DNA of 64,000 nucleotides from Patagioenas fasciata (taxonomy: Eukaryota; Chordata; Aves; Columbiformes; Columbidae), in assembly GCF_037038585.1 (NCBI RefSeq), contig NC_092523.1, positions 687,001 through 751,000 of the forward strand, written 5' to 3'. Below the pieces are notes generated by a model, which saw nothing but the letters and a program-made list of their open reading frames with translations, did no database searches and was not told the DNA's origin. Of the stretch, positions 1-11,714 are shown one piece after another. The position numbers were made by a program, and so were the translations under genes. How positions within the stretch are numbered: the stretch's first letter is position 1; the number at the start of each line of letters is the position of its first letter.

Positions 1-77
1 CAGGCCCTGCGTGAGGGCTGATGCCAGCGGGCAGGAGGGTCCGATCCTGCACCAGCACACTGGATGGCTGACCCCCC

Positions 78-206
78 GTGATGTGCTGTGCCATGCCGTG
101 CTGTGCCATGCCCATGCCGTGCCATGCCGTGCTGTGCCATTCCGTGCCATGCCGTGCCATGCTGTGCCATTCCGTGCCATGCTGTGCCGTGCCGTGCTGT
201 GCCGTG
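78..206. repeat. GTGCC/ATGCC pentamer satellite
   Basis: About 130 bases of 5-bp units (GTGCC, ATGCC, GTGCT) on the + strand. It is the reverse complement of the GGCAY arrays at 478-792 and 56995-57275. The frames through it are open only because the array is monotonous, so I do not call it coding. Confidence 0.85.
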
Positions 207-477
207 GGAGCTGGGGGGCCGGGCAGCACAGCTGTCGGGTCTGGAGTTGGGGCAGCAGCTGGGGGCAGTGAGCAGGTTGTGGAGAGGGACGCGGTGCCCA
301 CGGGGGGAGCCCCACTGTCCCACCCCAGGGTCCCTCTGGGGCACAGGGCTGGACCCGGGCCGGGCGGGGAGGATGCGGGACAGACCGGGACTAAGAATAG
401 AGCAGGGCTGGGCGGGAGGAGGAGGAAGGATGGGGCTTCCTCTGCGACGGCTCTTCTTCCTCCGGCCCAGCCCTGCC
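207..477. other. Spacer, nothing recognised
   Basis: G+C-rich spacer between two pentamer arrays. I see no gene, element or regulatory motif in it. Confidence 0.5.
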
Positions 478-792
478 ACGCGGCATGGCACAGCATGGCA
501 TGGCACAGCATGGCACGGCACGGCATGGCATGGCATGGCATGGCACGGCATGGCACACATGACATGGCACAGCATGGCATGGCACAGCATGGCATGGCAC
601 AGCATGGCACGGCACGGCATGGCACGGTACGGCATGGCATGGTACGGCACGGCACGGCAAGGCATGGCGCAGCATGGCACACATGACATGGCACAGGATG
701 GCATGGCATGGCACAGCCTGACATGGCACAGCATGGCATGGCGCAGCATGGCATGGCACAGCATGGCATGGCACACATGGCACAGCGTGACA
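478..792. repeat. GGCAY pentamer satellite
   Basis: About 315 bases of degenerate 5-bp units (GGCAT, GGCAC, AGCAT), with short higher-order patterns such as ATGGCACAGCATGGC. Same family as 78-206 (opposite strand) and 56995-57275. Confidence 0.9.
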
Positions 793-827
793 CAACCCTC
801 GCTGTGCCCTCTGCCGGAATGGCCAGG

Positions 828-886
828 TCATCGAGTCACGGAATCATTTTGGGTGGAAGAGACCCTCAAGATCACCGTGCCCCCCC
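828..886 (-). mobile_element. CR1 LINE 3'-end fragment
   Basis: The + strand reads as the antisense of an avian CR1 3' end: an AATCAT..TTGGGTGGAAGAGACC..AAGATCACC series that matches the family tail. The element therefore lies on the minus strand and is a short 5'-truncated remnant. Family from memory of the CR1 consensus; subfamily not assigned. Confidence 0.7.
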
Positions 887-3033
887 AGCTCCATGGCACA
901 CGGGCACCCAGCCCCACACGGTAAAGTGCCCAAGTGCAGACACTGACGGGGGCACACGCACGTGCGCACACACACACACACACACGCAACCCCAACATCC
1001 CCCCCACCCCACCAGGCAGGTGCTGGCACCAAGGCACCAATGGCAAACCCAGCAGCACCGTGCCCGCTGCCCGCCAAAGCGCAGCCACGCGCCCCCCCCG
1101 CCGCCGCCGCGTTTCAGTGCACTTTTCTTTTTAATTAACCTCTGCGCGGCGCGGCGCGGCTGCCTCGCCGGGGTTAATGGCATCGCTGACCCGCCGCGGC
1201 CCATCGATCCCCGCTCCGCGCTGCCAGCCCAGCGCTCGCCGGCCGGGGCGCGAGGGGCCGGTCCCGTGGCGGGCGCCCCGTGGGTGCCACCGGCGCCGTG
1301 TGCCGGAGGAGCCGCTGTGCCGCCACAGCCCCGCCAGCCCCCTGTGTCACCCTGCATACGGCGCTGCCACGGGTGCCCTGCTCGCCCTCACCCTTCGATC
1401 ATTCGCCCGACCATGGGTGCCCAGCCCTGGGCTGCGCCCCACCGGTGCCACGTCCCCATCCTTGAGGCCACCGGGTACCACCCTCCGCAGCTCCTCGGCA
1501 GCCCCCGCGCCGCCCCGGCCCTGCTCCTCGCTCAGGTGCGCGCTGTCGGCGTGCGGAGCTTTCATCCGGCGGTCGTTCATCTTGGGCGCGGGGCCGGGCT
1601 GTCAGCGGCTCAGACGGCCATTTCCTCCGCGCTGCCCCCCGAGCGCCGAGCCCCCCGCGCTCTCGCCCTAATTGAATCCGCATGGCCGCCCTGCCAGCGC
1701 ACCCCGGCTGCTGCGGCCGCGGGTCCCAGGGTCCCGGGCCCTGGGGACACTGGGGGGACAGCAGGCAGTGACCAGGGTGCCCCACTCACAGGCACCCTTG
1801 GACCATGGCCAGAGCCCCAAACCCTGCGCCACTGTGCCCGGTGAGAGTGGCCGCGGTCTCCTGCAGCAGCCACTGCCCGGGCCGTGCCAGCACCGCTGGC
1901 ACCTCTGCTGTGCCGGGGCGTCACAGGAGAGCGGGGCCTTGGCACCCCCTGCTCCGGCCACCTCTGCCAGCCACCGCATCCCCGTCCCTGTCCCCATCCC
2001 TTCCCATCCCTTCTCAGCTATTTTTGCGGCAGGGAAGGAAGCGGCGCGGTGAGCCGGCGCTGCTGCCCGCTTCCTGCCGCCCGCCGCCGGCAGCCCCCAC
2101 CGCCGCGGGCAGCGGGCACGTGGCCCCGCACAGCGGCTCTGCCCCACGTGGCCCCACACAGCGGCTCTGCCCCACGGCGGGACGCGGTTCCCACAACCCA
2201 CTGCCCCAGCCCACTCCCCGTGGCGTCTGGCGTGTCCCCCTGCCCCCTGCGATCAGCCCAGGAGGGACCCCGACTCCTGCAGGGGTTCCAGCACGGGGCC
2301 ACCCAGCACGGGCCCCTGGCCAGAGGGTCCCCACCAGCCCTGGGAAGGGGACAGGACGGTCCCCGCCAGGGCTGCCGTGCCGGGGTCAGGGGGCGCGGAC
2401 GGGTGACAGCCCAGCGGGGGGGCAGCGGCGTTTGCTCCAGCCGGAGGCTTTGAAATGCAACCCCCCCCCAGCCCATTTGGCTGGAGTTTGGCCCAGGCCC
2501 ATATGGAGGCCCCGGCGTGGAGAGGGGGTCCCGGGGCAGGGCAGCAGCTGGAGCCGGCGGGACCCCTGTCCCTGGCACGTCGCTCCCCCTGTGCATGGCG
2601 CGGGGCAGGGGACCCGCGTTTTCCTCCCACCCTGCCCGGGCGTCCCCCCAGGGCCCTGTCCTGCTCCTGCCCCAGCCCCGATGGTCCCTGCAGCCGCGGC
2701 GCTGGCACGTGTGTCTGCGTGTGTGTGCCCCCATGTGTGTGTGCACCTGCACACGCGTGTGGCAGCTCTGCACATCTTGCCGCTCCAGGATTGCCTCCAT
2801 GCACGTCTGCACACGCTGCACACACCTGCACACAGTTGGGCCCACGCACACGGCTGCAGGGTGTCTGGAGGGGGAGACTGTGCACACCACACACACGTGT
2901 GAGCACAGCACACACACGTGTGAGCACCCGTCTGCACGCCAGGCTGAGCCTGCCCTGGAACACGCATGTGGAAGCAGCTGAGCCATGTGCCAGGCCCCAC
3001 GTGTCGTGTGTCCCCAGCCACACCCCTGACATT
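887..3033. other. Intergenic, no gene recognised
   Basis: A 2.1-kb G+C-rich stretch. It holds a short CA run (about 966-987), a TTTTTAATTAACC island near 1129-1141, a CTAATTGAATCC island near 1669-1680, and alternating TGTG/CACA stretches at 2705-2930. Long open frames here come from base composition and have no family resemblance. Confidence 0.5.
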
Positions 3034-3300
3034 CCTTTCCCATCCCCATCCCCATCCCATCCCCATCCCATTCCCATCCCTGTCCCCATCCCCATCCCAT
3101 CCCCATCCCCATCCCATCCCTGTCCCCATCCCCATCCCTGTCCTCATCCCCATCCCCATCCCTGTCCCCATCCCCATCCCCATCCCATCTCATACCATCC
3201 CATCCCATCCCATCCCATCCCATCCCATCCCATCCCATCCCATCCCATCCCATCCCTATCCCTGTCCCCGTCCCTGTCCCCGTCCCTGTCCCTGTCACTG
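3034..3300. repeat. CCCATCC simple repeat
   Basis: Hexamer and pentamer units (CCCATC, CATCC, CTGTCC). The core at 3195-3255 is an uninterrupted CCCAT array. The strands are strongly asymmetric, with a pyrimidine-rich + strand. Confidence 0.9.
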
Positions 3301-3324
3301 CTCCCTCCAGCTCACTGGACACAG

Positions 3325-3495
3325 CGAGGTCGATCAGCCCCTCACCGGTGTGCACAGCCAGGTCGGTCAGCCACGCACTGGTGCTCACAGCCAGGTTGGT
3401 CAGCCACACATCGGTGTGCACATGGAGGTCGGTCACTCCCGCACTGGTGTGCACGGCGAGGTCGATCAGCCCCGCACCGGTGCGCACAGCGAGGT
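3325..3495. repeat. 33-bp minisatellite, about 5 copies
   Basis: Units of about 33 bp with the core AGGTCGGTCAGCC..CACTGGTG. The period is a multiple of three, so it keeps frames open on both strands. No gene is supported. Confidence 0.8.
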
Positions 3496-3980
3496 CAGCA
3501 CGTGTTAATGAATAGATCATTTGCCAACAGCCCCTGGGGGGGATCCCCAGCGTCCCCCGGCTCCCAGCACATTAATCCCTGTTTACCGGGGCAAGGTGTA
3601 ATCCCATTAGCTGTGGCTTCGCCAGTGGCCACCATCCCCGTGAGCAGGGTCAGGATTTATTGCCAGTAATTGTCTGGGTCTCCTCCCCCGTGCACGGCGC
3701 GGCGCTGCCGGCGGCTCCCCTGGCAATGCCCCACTTGTCTCTGCTACCGACAGTTTAATTTTGCACCGAGCTATTCCCCTTATTAAAGGAAAATTCATTT
3801 GCAAGCAATTTCCATGTGCAAACTGCTCTGCAGCGCCAGCTCCGGCGTGGGGCCGGGAGCGGCCCTAATCGAGTTACCGCCAGGCGCTTCGGCACGGAGA
3901 CGCGTTATTGAAATGGATCCGCTAAATAATAGATCAGGGGCAGCGCGCGGCGCTGGTTCGTAAGCGTGTTAGCGGCTGAG
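3496..3980. promoter_or_regulatory. AT-rich island, candidate distal enhancer
   Basis: About 480 bases with unusually low G+C for this window. It holds many homeodomain-type cores: TTAATGAATAGATCATTTGC near 3504-3523, CATTAATCC, CCCATTAGC, CCAGTAATTG, CAGTTTAATTTTGC, CTTATTAAAGG, CCTAATCG and GCTAAATAATAG. No open frame or transposon signature. I infer a conserved non-coding regulatory element upstream of LBX2; conservation was not tested. Confidence 0.45.
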
Positions 3981-4189
3981 CCACCGCCTCCCCCAGCCGC
4001 GCTACCCGGCGCGGTGCGGGTGTCCCGCCAACCTGCGCCCCCGCGGCTGCACCGCGCTGGGCCACGCGGGCAGGGTGGCCCTGGGTGCCCCGCCGTGGGG
4101 GACACAGAGCTGCCGGTGCCTGGAACTGGGGGTCACCCCGAGATGGAGCATCCTGACGGGGGGAACAGGGCAGGCCCCACCGGCATGGA

Positions 4190-4480
4190 CGGTCCCCAGC
4201 ACAGGGACAACCTTGTGCCTGCGTGCACACCCCCGCGTGCGTGCACACACCCCGGCACAAACACACACCCTGACACAAACACACACCCTGGCACCCGTGC
4301 ACACACACCCTCACACGTGCACACACACCCTTGTGCACATACACACCGTGACACACACACACGCCTTGACCTGTGCACACACCCCCTCACGCGCGTGCAC
4401 ACACCCTCACATGTGCACACAGCCTTGTGCACACACACCCTTGTGCACACGCACCCTTGTGCACACGCACGCTGAGGCGC
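4190..4480. repeat. ACACACCC / CA-rich simple repeat
   Basis: Degenerate GCACACACCC and CTTGTGCACACAC units, about 290 bases. Confidence 0.85.
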
Positions 4481-5750
4481 CACTGCCCCCGTGCCGGTGT
4501 GCAGAGCCTGGCATGGCTGCTGGGGAGGGGCCCAGGCCTCGCACGTGGCCCCAGACCCGCAGGGACCCCTAAGGGACCGCAGCCCCGTGGGACAGGGGCG
4601 TGGGAGCTGAGGCGGCGCTGGCAGTGCCACACCAGCCGTGCTGCCCCGTGGTGCCACCGGATTCATCCAAGCAGCCGTGCCCGCCGCCATCCCCCCCGCC
4701 GCGGGCGTCCAGCCGGCGCAGGGCGCTCTGCCCCACACTGCAGGAAATGCCAACGTTCCTGCAAGAACCCAGAGCTCTCCTTTTGTTTCCTCTGTGTGTC
4801 CCGCTTTGGGGTGACAAGCGGTTCCCACAGCTGGAGCTGGCGCCTCCCCTGCCCAGCTCAGCGCTGCCTGGGGCCCAGCAGGACCCAGGTTGCTTGGCGC
4901 ACCTCGGCAGCGCCCTGGGCTGCCACGGGGCTCCTGGGCACGAGTCGGGGCTCAAGGAGAGCGAGAGGTGCTGGCACTGCTCGCGGGAGCTTTCCTGGGC
5001 ATTGGCTGCCGCGCAGGGTGTTCACCCAACCACTGCGAAGCGATGGGCAGGGGACATGGAGCAGGGGTGCTGGGGTGTCCCATCGGGTGAGCGATGCTGC
5101 CGGAGCTCCGCTGGGCGCCAGCCCGCTCCTGCCTGCCCAGTGCCCGGTGCCCAGTGCCCGGCCTGGCTGCAGCGCTCAGGCACTGCTGGCCCAGGACTCT
5201 GCAGCAGAGCTCGCTCCGGCCCCCGAGCTCCTGGGCTGCAGGGGCTTTGCTCAGTGGAGTAGGGCGGCTGCGAACCCTGCGAGCCCTGAGCCCGAGCGGT
5301 GCAAGAACAAGGAATTATCCCGAGCAGCAATTTCCTGGTGTGTCACAGGACATTAGCTGGGACGGAGCGCAGGGCACAGGCACCAACCGGGGCCGTGCTG
5401 GGGCTGTGTCCCTTCCCTGGCCCTGCCTGCTGGGTGCCCACGGCCTCGTGTCCAGGAGGGAGGGCCCAGCTGAGCCTGGGTCTGCTGGCAGCTCCTGCGG
5501 GGCCAGCGGCCGGGGCGGGAGCGGGGGACACGGCTCACCCGGAGCAAGCGAGGGGAGCTGGCGGCACACGCAGCAGCGGCAGCTCCACACCTCCCCACGT
5601 CACGCTGCCGCCATCGGAGAGGACAAAAGCCGCACACGAGGCAGCCATGCAAACGCCGCTGTGTCGGCTTGCCGCGGTTCGCACGCCGGTGGCGAGGGGC
5701 CCGGTGAGCCCGTGGGGGGGCCTGTCTGGCAGCACCATGCCGGGGCAGCC
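4481..5750. other. Intergenic, no gene recognised
   Basis: G+C-rich spacer. A small AT-richer patch lies near 5300-5360 (GGAATTATCCCGAGCAGC, AATTTCC). No coding exon with splice sites and family resemblance was found. Confidence 0.45.
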
Positions 5751-5960
5751 GCGCTGCCAGGCCGGCGCTTCCTGCGAGCAGCCTGGAAATCTCTCCCGAA
5801 TCGGTTTGATCCCAGGCTGCCGGAGCCCCTACCCCCGCCCGCGCCGGCGTTTAATTGCTCCGGCTGCTGGGAAATTTCAAGGTTGAATTTGTCTAACTCC
5901 AATTTCCAGCCGGGGGATCGCGTTCTGCCTTTGTCAGCAAGATTGGAAGCCCCCAGCCCC
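5751..5960. promoter_or_regulatory. AT-rich island, candidate regulatory element
   Basis: Holds TCGGTTTGATCCC, GCGTTTAATTGC, GGGAAATTTCAAGG, TTGAATTTGTCTAACTCC and CCAATTTCC in about 130 bases, flanked by G+C-rich DNA. Homeodomain-like TAATTG/CAATTA cores and a GGGAAATTTC NF-kB-like site are visible. Inferred non-coding element of the LBX2 landscape. Confidence 0.35.
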
Positions 5961-6280
5961 TCCCAGCGCCAGCACTGCCAGGTCCCCTGCACCTGCTCCC
6001 CCAGCCCAGCACAGCTCTCCCACCACCCCCTGCCCACAGGTTCATTTTTTCCCATTACTGCTGTGACCCCTGTGCCCTCCACACCCCCTCTGTGTGCCCC
6101 CCATGTCCCCTCGCCAGGCCCAGAACATCCTGGCAGCAGCCCCATGGGGTCACTGGGCAGGACTGGGACTGGGGGATGCCAAATTGCCCCAGAGGGATGA
6201 TTTGGCACCCCCCGGTCCCTGTCCTACCGGAGGCTCCAGGCCCGGTGCCGGCAGCCGGGGCTCACCTGCGTGTGCGGGCG

Positions 6281-6580
6281 TCCCTGGGCTTTTTACGAGC
6301 GGTCAGGATCCCAGAGCTATTTGTACCGGGGAGGGCAGCTGCGGGGGGGGGGATTTATGGCCGGGCCGCACTCTGAAACCCAAAACCCACCCGAAGCGGC
6401 CTAATCACTCCCAGACGCGGCGGCCCCTGCGCTTTTATGGGGCATTTTAGAGCAGGGGAGCTAATAAATTTTTGCGACGGTAAAAGCTCCGCTGAGGATG
6501 ATGGAGGGGGGACAGCGGGCACCCACCGGCCGCCCCCCGGGAGGGAATTAAAATGGCTGTACGAGGGGGAGGCGCGGCAC
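6281..6580 (+). promoter_or_regulatory. LBX2 proximal regulatory island
   Basis: About 300 bases, 0.4-0.7 kb upstream of the LBX2 start. It carries CTATTTGTACC, ATTTATGGCC, CCTAATCACTC, CTTTTATGGGG and GCTAATAAATTTTTGCGACG. The TTTATGG and TAATAAA cores are Hox/Cdx-like. It sits at the edge of the CpG island that runs into exon 1. Function is inferred from position and composition. Confidence 0.4.
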
Positions 6581-6949
6581 CGCGCCCTGTCTGCATCCCG
6601 GTATCGGCGGCAGAGAGGGAGCGGTGCCCCCCGCCCCCGCCGGTGGCTCCTCCTCCTCCCGGTGCCCAATTTGCCGCCCCGGCCCCGGGTCTTTAAGTCT
6701 GCGGCAGCCGGGCCGCGGGGCAAGGGGAGCGGCGGCGAGCGCGGAGCTGCCCAGCCCCGCCGAGCGGCTCCGGGAGGCCGAGCGCTCCCCGCGGTCCGCC
6801 GGGCCCCCGCCGAGGGGGCGGGCTGCGCCCACGGGGTTTAAGTGCGACCGCGGCTTGATGCGCGGGCGGGACGGCGAGAGGGGGGGACCCCGGCGGGATG
6901 AGGCGGGCGCGGTGCTGAGGCGGCCCCGGTGCGGGAGCGGGGACGCGCC

Positions 6950-9900
6950 ATGACCTCGGCGCGGGAGGCGGCCGGTTCCCCCCCGCTGCACCCCCCGGGC
7001 GGCGGCCGCCGGCGGAGCGCCCTGGACCAGCTCCCGCCGCCCGCCAACTCCAACAAGCCGCTGACCCCCTTCGGCATCGAGGACATCCTGGGGCGGCCCC
7101 GCGGCGGGAGCCCCCCCGGCCCCGCCGCGCCCCCCGCCCGGCTCCCCGAGAAGGCAGCGGGGCCCCGCGGCGGCGGCTGCGCCCCGTCCTCGCCGCTCTG
7201 CGCGCTGGAGGAACTCGCCAGCAAAACCTTCCAGGGGCTGGAGCTGGGCGTGCTGCAGGCGGCCGAAGGTACCGGGGCGTCGGGGGCTCCGGGACCGGGG
7301 GAACAGGGGCGGGCATCGGGCAGGTGCCCGGGACGGCGGGCGGGAGGGTCCGGGACTGCTCCGCCGCCGGGCCCGTGGCGGTGCCGGGGTCCCTCCTCGC
7401 CCCCAGCCCGGCGCGGCCCCGGTAAGTTTCGCTCGTCCCCCGGGGAGGCGAGCGCGGCCGAGAGACCCGGCGGCCGCTGGCCGGGGAGAGGCCGGTGCTG
7501 GTTCGGGGCCGCGGCAGCCCGGCTGGGGCAGCCCCGACACCGCTCCCCGGAGCCGCACCGGCGGCCGCGGCCCGGAGGGAGGGAGAAGCCCGGGGCCGGA
7601 CACGGGTACCGCGAGCGAGTCCCGGCCGAATCCGCTCCGCGGCGGCGGACGAGCCGCGACCGGGACCGAGACACCGCTGCGGGCAGCCCGGAGCTCCGAG
7701 AGGACCGGCCGGGCCGGGCGCTTTACCGGGACACGCGGGGACCGACCCGGCCTCGGGCCTCGGCGGCTGCGGTACCGGGCGGCGGATCGGTCCCGCGGCG
7801 GCGACCGGGCTGCACCGGGTGGAGCGGCTGCAGCCGGCCCCGCCGAGCCGTGACCGTGACCGAGCGCAGGGGCAGAGCGACGGATCAGTCCCGTCGGCAA
7901 CGAAAATCCGTTACCGAGCCGCCGCCAGCGTCCGCGAGCCCCGGGCATGGCGGCTCCGGCCGGGCTCCGGTTCTCCGGCAGAAACCCGTTACCGGGGGGC
8001 CGGGGAACCGCGGCGGTTCCCGGCGGGGTCCGGCGGCTGCTCTCCCGGGACACCGGGCTGGGCAGACCCGGGGGGTCATAGACCCGCGGGATCGAACCGG
8101 TCCCAACGGCCGCCGGCTCGGCCCCAGCGAACAAACCCGCCGTGAGAGCGGACGGACGGACGGACGAACCGAGCGGCAACAGGGCCCCTGCGGCCCAGAC
8201 GAAAGTCATCCGTCGGGCGGACAGACAGACAGACAAGCGCGGGCGGAGCGCGGCGCCTGCCGATAACGAAAAATCCCTTAAATGGACGGACACGCAGACA
8301 GACAGAACAGGGCTCCGTCCGTTAATGAAAAAACCCTTACCGAGACGGACAGACAGACAGACAGAGCACGGCTTCGTGATTAACAAAAACAAAAAACGAA
8401 AACAAAAAAACACACACAAAAAACCACAACAACAACAAAAAAACCCTTTAGTCGGCCGGACAGACAGACGGACAGGGACGAGCGGAGCGGCGCTCATGCA
8501 ACTAACGAAGAAAAAAAAATCGTTACTCGGCCGGACAGACGGACATGGATCGGCAGAGCGCGGGCCTCGCCGTTAACGAGAAAACCGTTGCTCCGCCAGA
8601 CAGACGGACACGAATAGACTGAGCGGGGCTCCCGTTATTAAGCAAGAAATCCGTTACCCGGCCGGACAGATGGACAGGGACAGACAGAGTGCAGCCCCAC
8701 GGTTAACGAAAAAACCCTTGTCCGGGCGGACAGACGGACACGGACAGACGGACACGGACAGAGCCGAGCTCCATAATTAACGAAAAAAAACCTCCTTTCC
8801 CCACCGGGCTGGAAAGGGCCGAGCGGTTCGCCGGTAACTAACGAACCGGACGGACAAACGGACAGAGCGGGGCTTAACGAAGGGGAAAAGCCCTTATCCG
8901 GAGGGACAGACAGACACGGCCGGGTGGATCGGTGCTCCTGTATTTAACGAAAAGAAGCTGTTGCACGGACGGACAGGCGGACGGAAAGGGAACAGCTTAG
9001 AGCTCCCAGAATTATGGTAAAAAAACCCAACACGTTACCCGGCCGGACAGACGGACACGGCCGGGCAGAGCGGGGCTGCGGTAATTAACGAAAAGAGCCG
9101 TTGCCTGCCGGACAGACGGACACGGCCGGGCGGAGCGCAGGTCCCACGATAAAGGAAAAAATCCCCTTACTTGGACGGACCCACGGACAGACACGGGACA
9201 GAGTGGGGCTCCCGGGATGGAGGTAAAACCGCGTTACGCGGCCGGACAGACGGACACGGCCGGGCCGAGCGTGGGTCTTGTAATCAGCGAAAACAAAACT
9301 CCTTCCCTGTCCGAGCGGGGGGGGCGCGGCTAACGGCGAGTGAACCGGGACCCACGGACAGACGGACTCACCGGCAGAAAGAAGACAGATCGAGGTTCCC
9401 GTAATTATTGTAAAATCTCATTGCTCGGACGGACAGACGGACACGGCCGGGCAGAGCGCGGGTCCCGTGATAAACGAAAAAAAAAGCCTCTTCGCCCCGA
9501 CGGACCGACAGACAGACAGAAACGGAGCGATCGGGGTTCGCGAGTGACGTAAAACCCCGTTACCGGGACGGACCCACGGACACGGCCGGGAGATCCCGGT
9601 GCTCCGGTAACGAATGACTGGGGCCGCTGCACGGACGGACCCGCTCACAGCAGCAGCGGGGCCGGGGGTCCCCGGGGGACAGGACCGGAACCCTGCGGCC
9701 GGTGCGGAGCCGGTACCGGTGCCGCGGGCAGACACGATCCGCGCCTCACGGGAGGTTTCTCTCCTCCACCGTCACCAGCACCGGAGGGCGACGGGATCGG
9801 GGCCTCGGGGCTGCGGCGCGGCCGTGCCGAGAGCGGCAGCGGGGACCGGACCCCGGGGCACCGCACGAACCGGGGAGTCACCGGCACCGGGGCCCGTGAA

Positions 9901-10910
9901 CATCGTTGGGTGAAAGCACAGTCGAACGGCCGCGATTCGCGCTGCCGGTCCGGCCCCGCCGTCCGGAGCTCCCGGGGCTCCGTTATGGGCTACCGGCCCC
10001 GGCGCGGTGCGAGCCCCGCGGCAGCGGACCGGGCTCACGGAGTCCCGGGACCGCCGGACCGCGCCGCCGGCGGGACACGGGTGGGCTCGGCCCCACGCAG
10101 CAGCGGGCGGCGGCCCCGGCGGGACAGGGACCGCTGCGGAACGGCGCGGGGCCAGCCCGGGCAGCTCTTCGCTCCCGGTACCGGGATCCCGGCAGCGGCG
10201 CCACGCCCGGGCAGCGCCGCGGGTAGGCCCGGGGCTCGGCGCGGCTTGGTTTGGTTTGTGCGGCTGAGCTGGGGCCGGCTCGGCTCGGTTCAGCTCGGCG
10301 CGACCCGGGTGGGGTCGGTTCGGCCGGTTTCGGCGTTTCACGGCTGGGAGGGGGTCGGTGCTGGGCAGCGGGGTTGGCGGGGCAGGGACGAGCCCGGTTG
10401 GGCTCCGCGCAGCTGGGGTCGCTTAAGCTCGGCTCAGCTCGGCTCGGCGGTGTTGGTGTGGTGCCGGTACGGGCGCGGTGCCGGTACCGGTGCCGGCGCG
10501 CTGAGCCCGCTGTTCCCGCAGGTCGGGAGCCGCTGGGCGCCTTGGGGCAGCGCCCGGCCTGCAAGAAGCGGCGCAAGTCGCGGACGGCGTTCACCAACCA
10601 GCAGATCTACGAGCTGGAGCAGCGGTTCCTGCGGCAGAAGTACCTGTCCCCGGCGGACCGCGACCAGCTGGCGGCCCGGCTGGCGCTCAGCACGGCCCAG
10701 GTCATCACCTGGTTCCAGAACCGCCGCGCCAAGCTCAAGCGGGACCTGGAGGAGCTCCGGGCCGACGTGGCCTCGCTGCAGGCGCTGCCCCCCGCCGCCC
10801 TGCAGCAGCTGGCGGCCCTGCCCGACCCCCCGCGCCCGCCCGGGCCCGGCCCCGCGCCGCCGCCGCCGCCCGCCGAGCTCTCGGAGGAGGAGATCGACGT
10901 GGGGGACTGA
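6950..10910 (+). CDS. LBX2: LBX2, ladybird homeobox transcription factor
   Basis: Two exons (6950-7268, 10522-10910) encode a 235-aa nuclear homeodomain regulator of muscle, neural and urogenital development. The N-terminus MTSAREAAG matches the LBX start and sets the ATG. An Eh1-type Groucho-binding motif PLTPFGIEDIL lies at about residues 38-48, the LBX-specific LCALEELASKTF block just before the splice, the homeodomain at about 123-182 (SRTAFTNQQIYELEQRF..WFQNRRAKLKRDLEE), and the acidic EEEIDVGD end at the C-terminus. Splicing (GAAG|GT, GCAG|GTCGGG) restores AEGRE, as in LBX1. The 3.25-kb intron holds a large minisatellite. LBX2 is preferred over LBX1 because TTC31 and CCDC142 follow, as at human 2p13. 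The product is shorter than LBX1, with a proline-rich tail. Confidence 0.95.
8140..9640. repeat. LBX2 intron minisatellite, ~67-bp unit
   Basis: About 20 diverged copies of a 63-75-bp unit. Each has a G+C-rich half (GCCGGACAGACGGACACGGC) and an A+T-rich half (TAATTAACGAAAAAA followed by CCGTTAC). Successive GGACAGACGGACA starts near 8458, 8532, 8600, 8663, 8728, 9043, 9108 and 9243 give the period. The array lies wholly inside the single LBX2 intron. Stretches stay open in several frames, but codons are unlike the exons and no splice evidence supports coding. Confidence 0.85.
10222..10450. repeat. CAGCTCGGCTCGG short repeat
   Basis: Degenerate GCTCGGCT, GGTTTGG and CAGCTCGG units in the 3' part of the LBX2 intron, about 80 bases before the exon 2 acceptor. 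Confidence 0.6.
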
Positions 10911-11154
10911 AGCGGCGGCGGTGGGGCCGGGAGGTCGCGGGCCGGCACCGAGACTGACCGAGCCCCCGGGCTGGACGGGGCGGCCGCGCTGCCCCCCCGG
11001 GGGCAACTGGTGCAATTTTTCGCCTTTTTCCTTTTTTTTCTTTTTAGTTTTAACGTTATTTTCTATCGCGTCTGTCCCGCCGGCCCGTCCGCGGCCCCGG
11101 GGCCGCAGAGCCGGGGGCTCGGGGGGCCCGGCCCGGCCGGGTGTAAATATTTGG

Positions 11155-11160
11155 AATAAA
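11155..11160 (+). terminator. LBX2 poly(A) signal AATAAA
   Basis: Canonical AATAAA about 245 bases after the LBX2 stop, preceded by a T-rich tract (11015-11065). Fits a short 3' UTR. Confidence 0.75.
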
Positions 11161-11714
11161 GGCGACACCTTACTAAGGAGCGCGGAGCGGCTCTGGCGGC
11201 GGGACGGGCGGACGGAAGGTCACCCCCGCACCCCCCGGGCCCGAACACGGGCCACCAGACACCCCGCGGGCGCCCCGGCCTCGCCGCGCGTCTCCGGGAC
11301 TGCGGACCCCCGTGTCCCCCGCTGCCCCGCGTTCGCCGCCCCCGAGAGCCGAAAGGCCCCCTCGGGGGGACAGCGCGGCTGGGGAGGTCACCCGGTACCG
11401 GCCCGGGCGAGGGCAGGGGATGAGGCGTCCCCAAAGCGACTCCGGGGCCGCGCTGCGTCCCGGCTGCTGCGGGATCTGGGGGTGTCTGTGTGTCCAGCCC
11501 CACGCCCACACCCGCATGTCGGCTGCGGGGGGCGCAGAACCCGCGGGGGAGGCGGCGGGGAACACGTTCCGCGGGCGGGGACAGCGCCCACCCCTCCATG
11601 ACCGCTGCCCCACACGTGACCGGAGCGGGGCCGGGGCAGCGCCGGGTGGCGGCTCCTCACTCCCCGCCCCCCCCGCAGACCCGCCCCAGCCGCTGGAGCC
11701 CACACCACCCCTCG

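Noticed and set aside
2018-3520. 500-residue open frame on the minus strand (MGMGMGTGMG-type)
   Set aside because: It is the CCCATCC and 33-bp repeats read in frame; low complexity, no splice sites, no family match.
1-6900. PCGF1 or TLX2 upstream of LBX2
   Set aside because: These are LBX2 neighbours in human, but I found no RING or homeobox exon in this interval.
6548-8497. 649-residue minus-strand frame across LBX2 exon 1 and intron
   Set aside because: Antisense shadow of a CpG island lacking stop codons; it covers the antisense of real LBX2 coding sequence.
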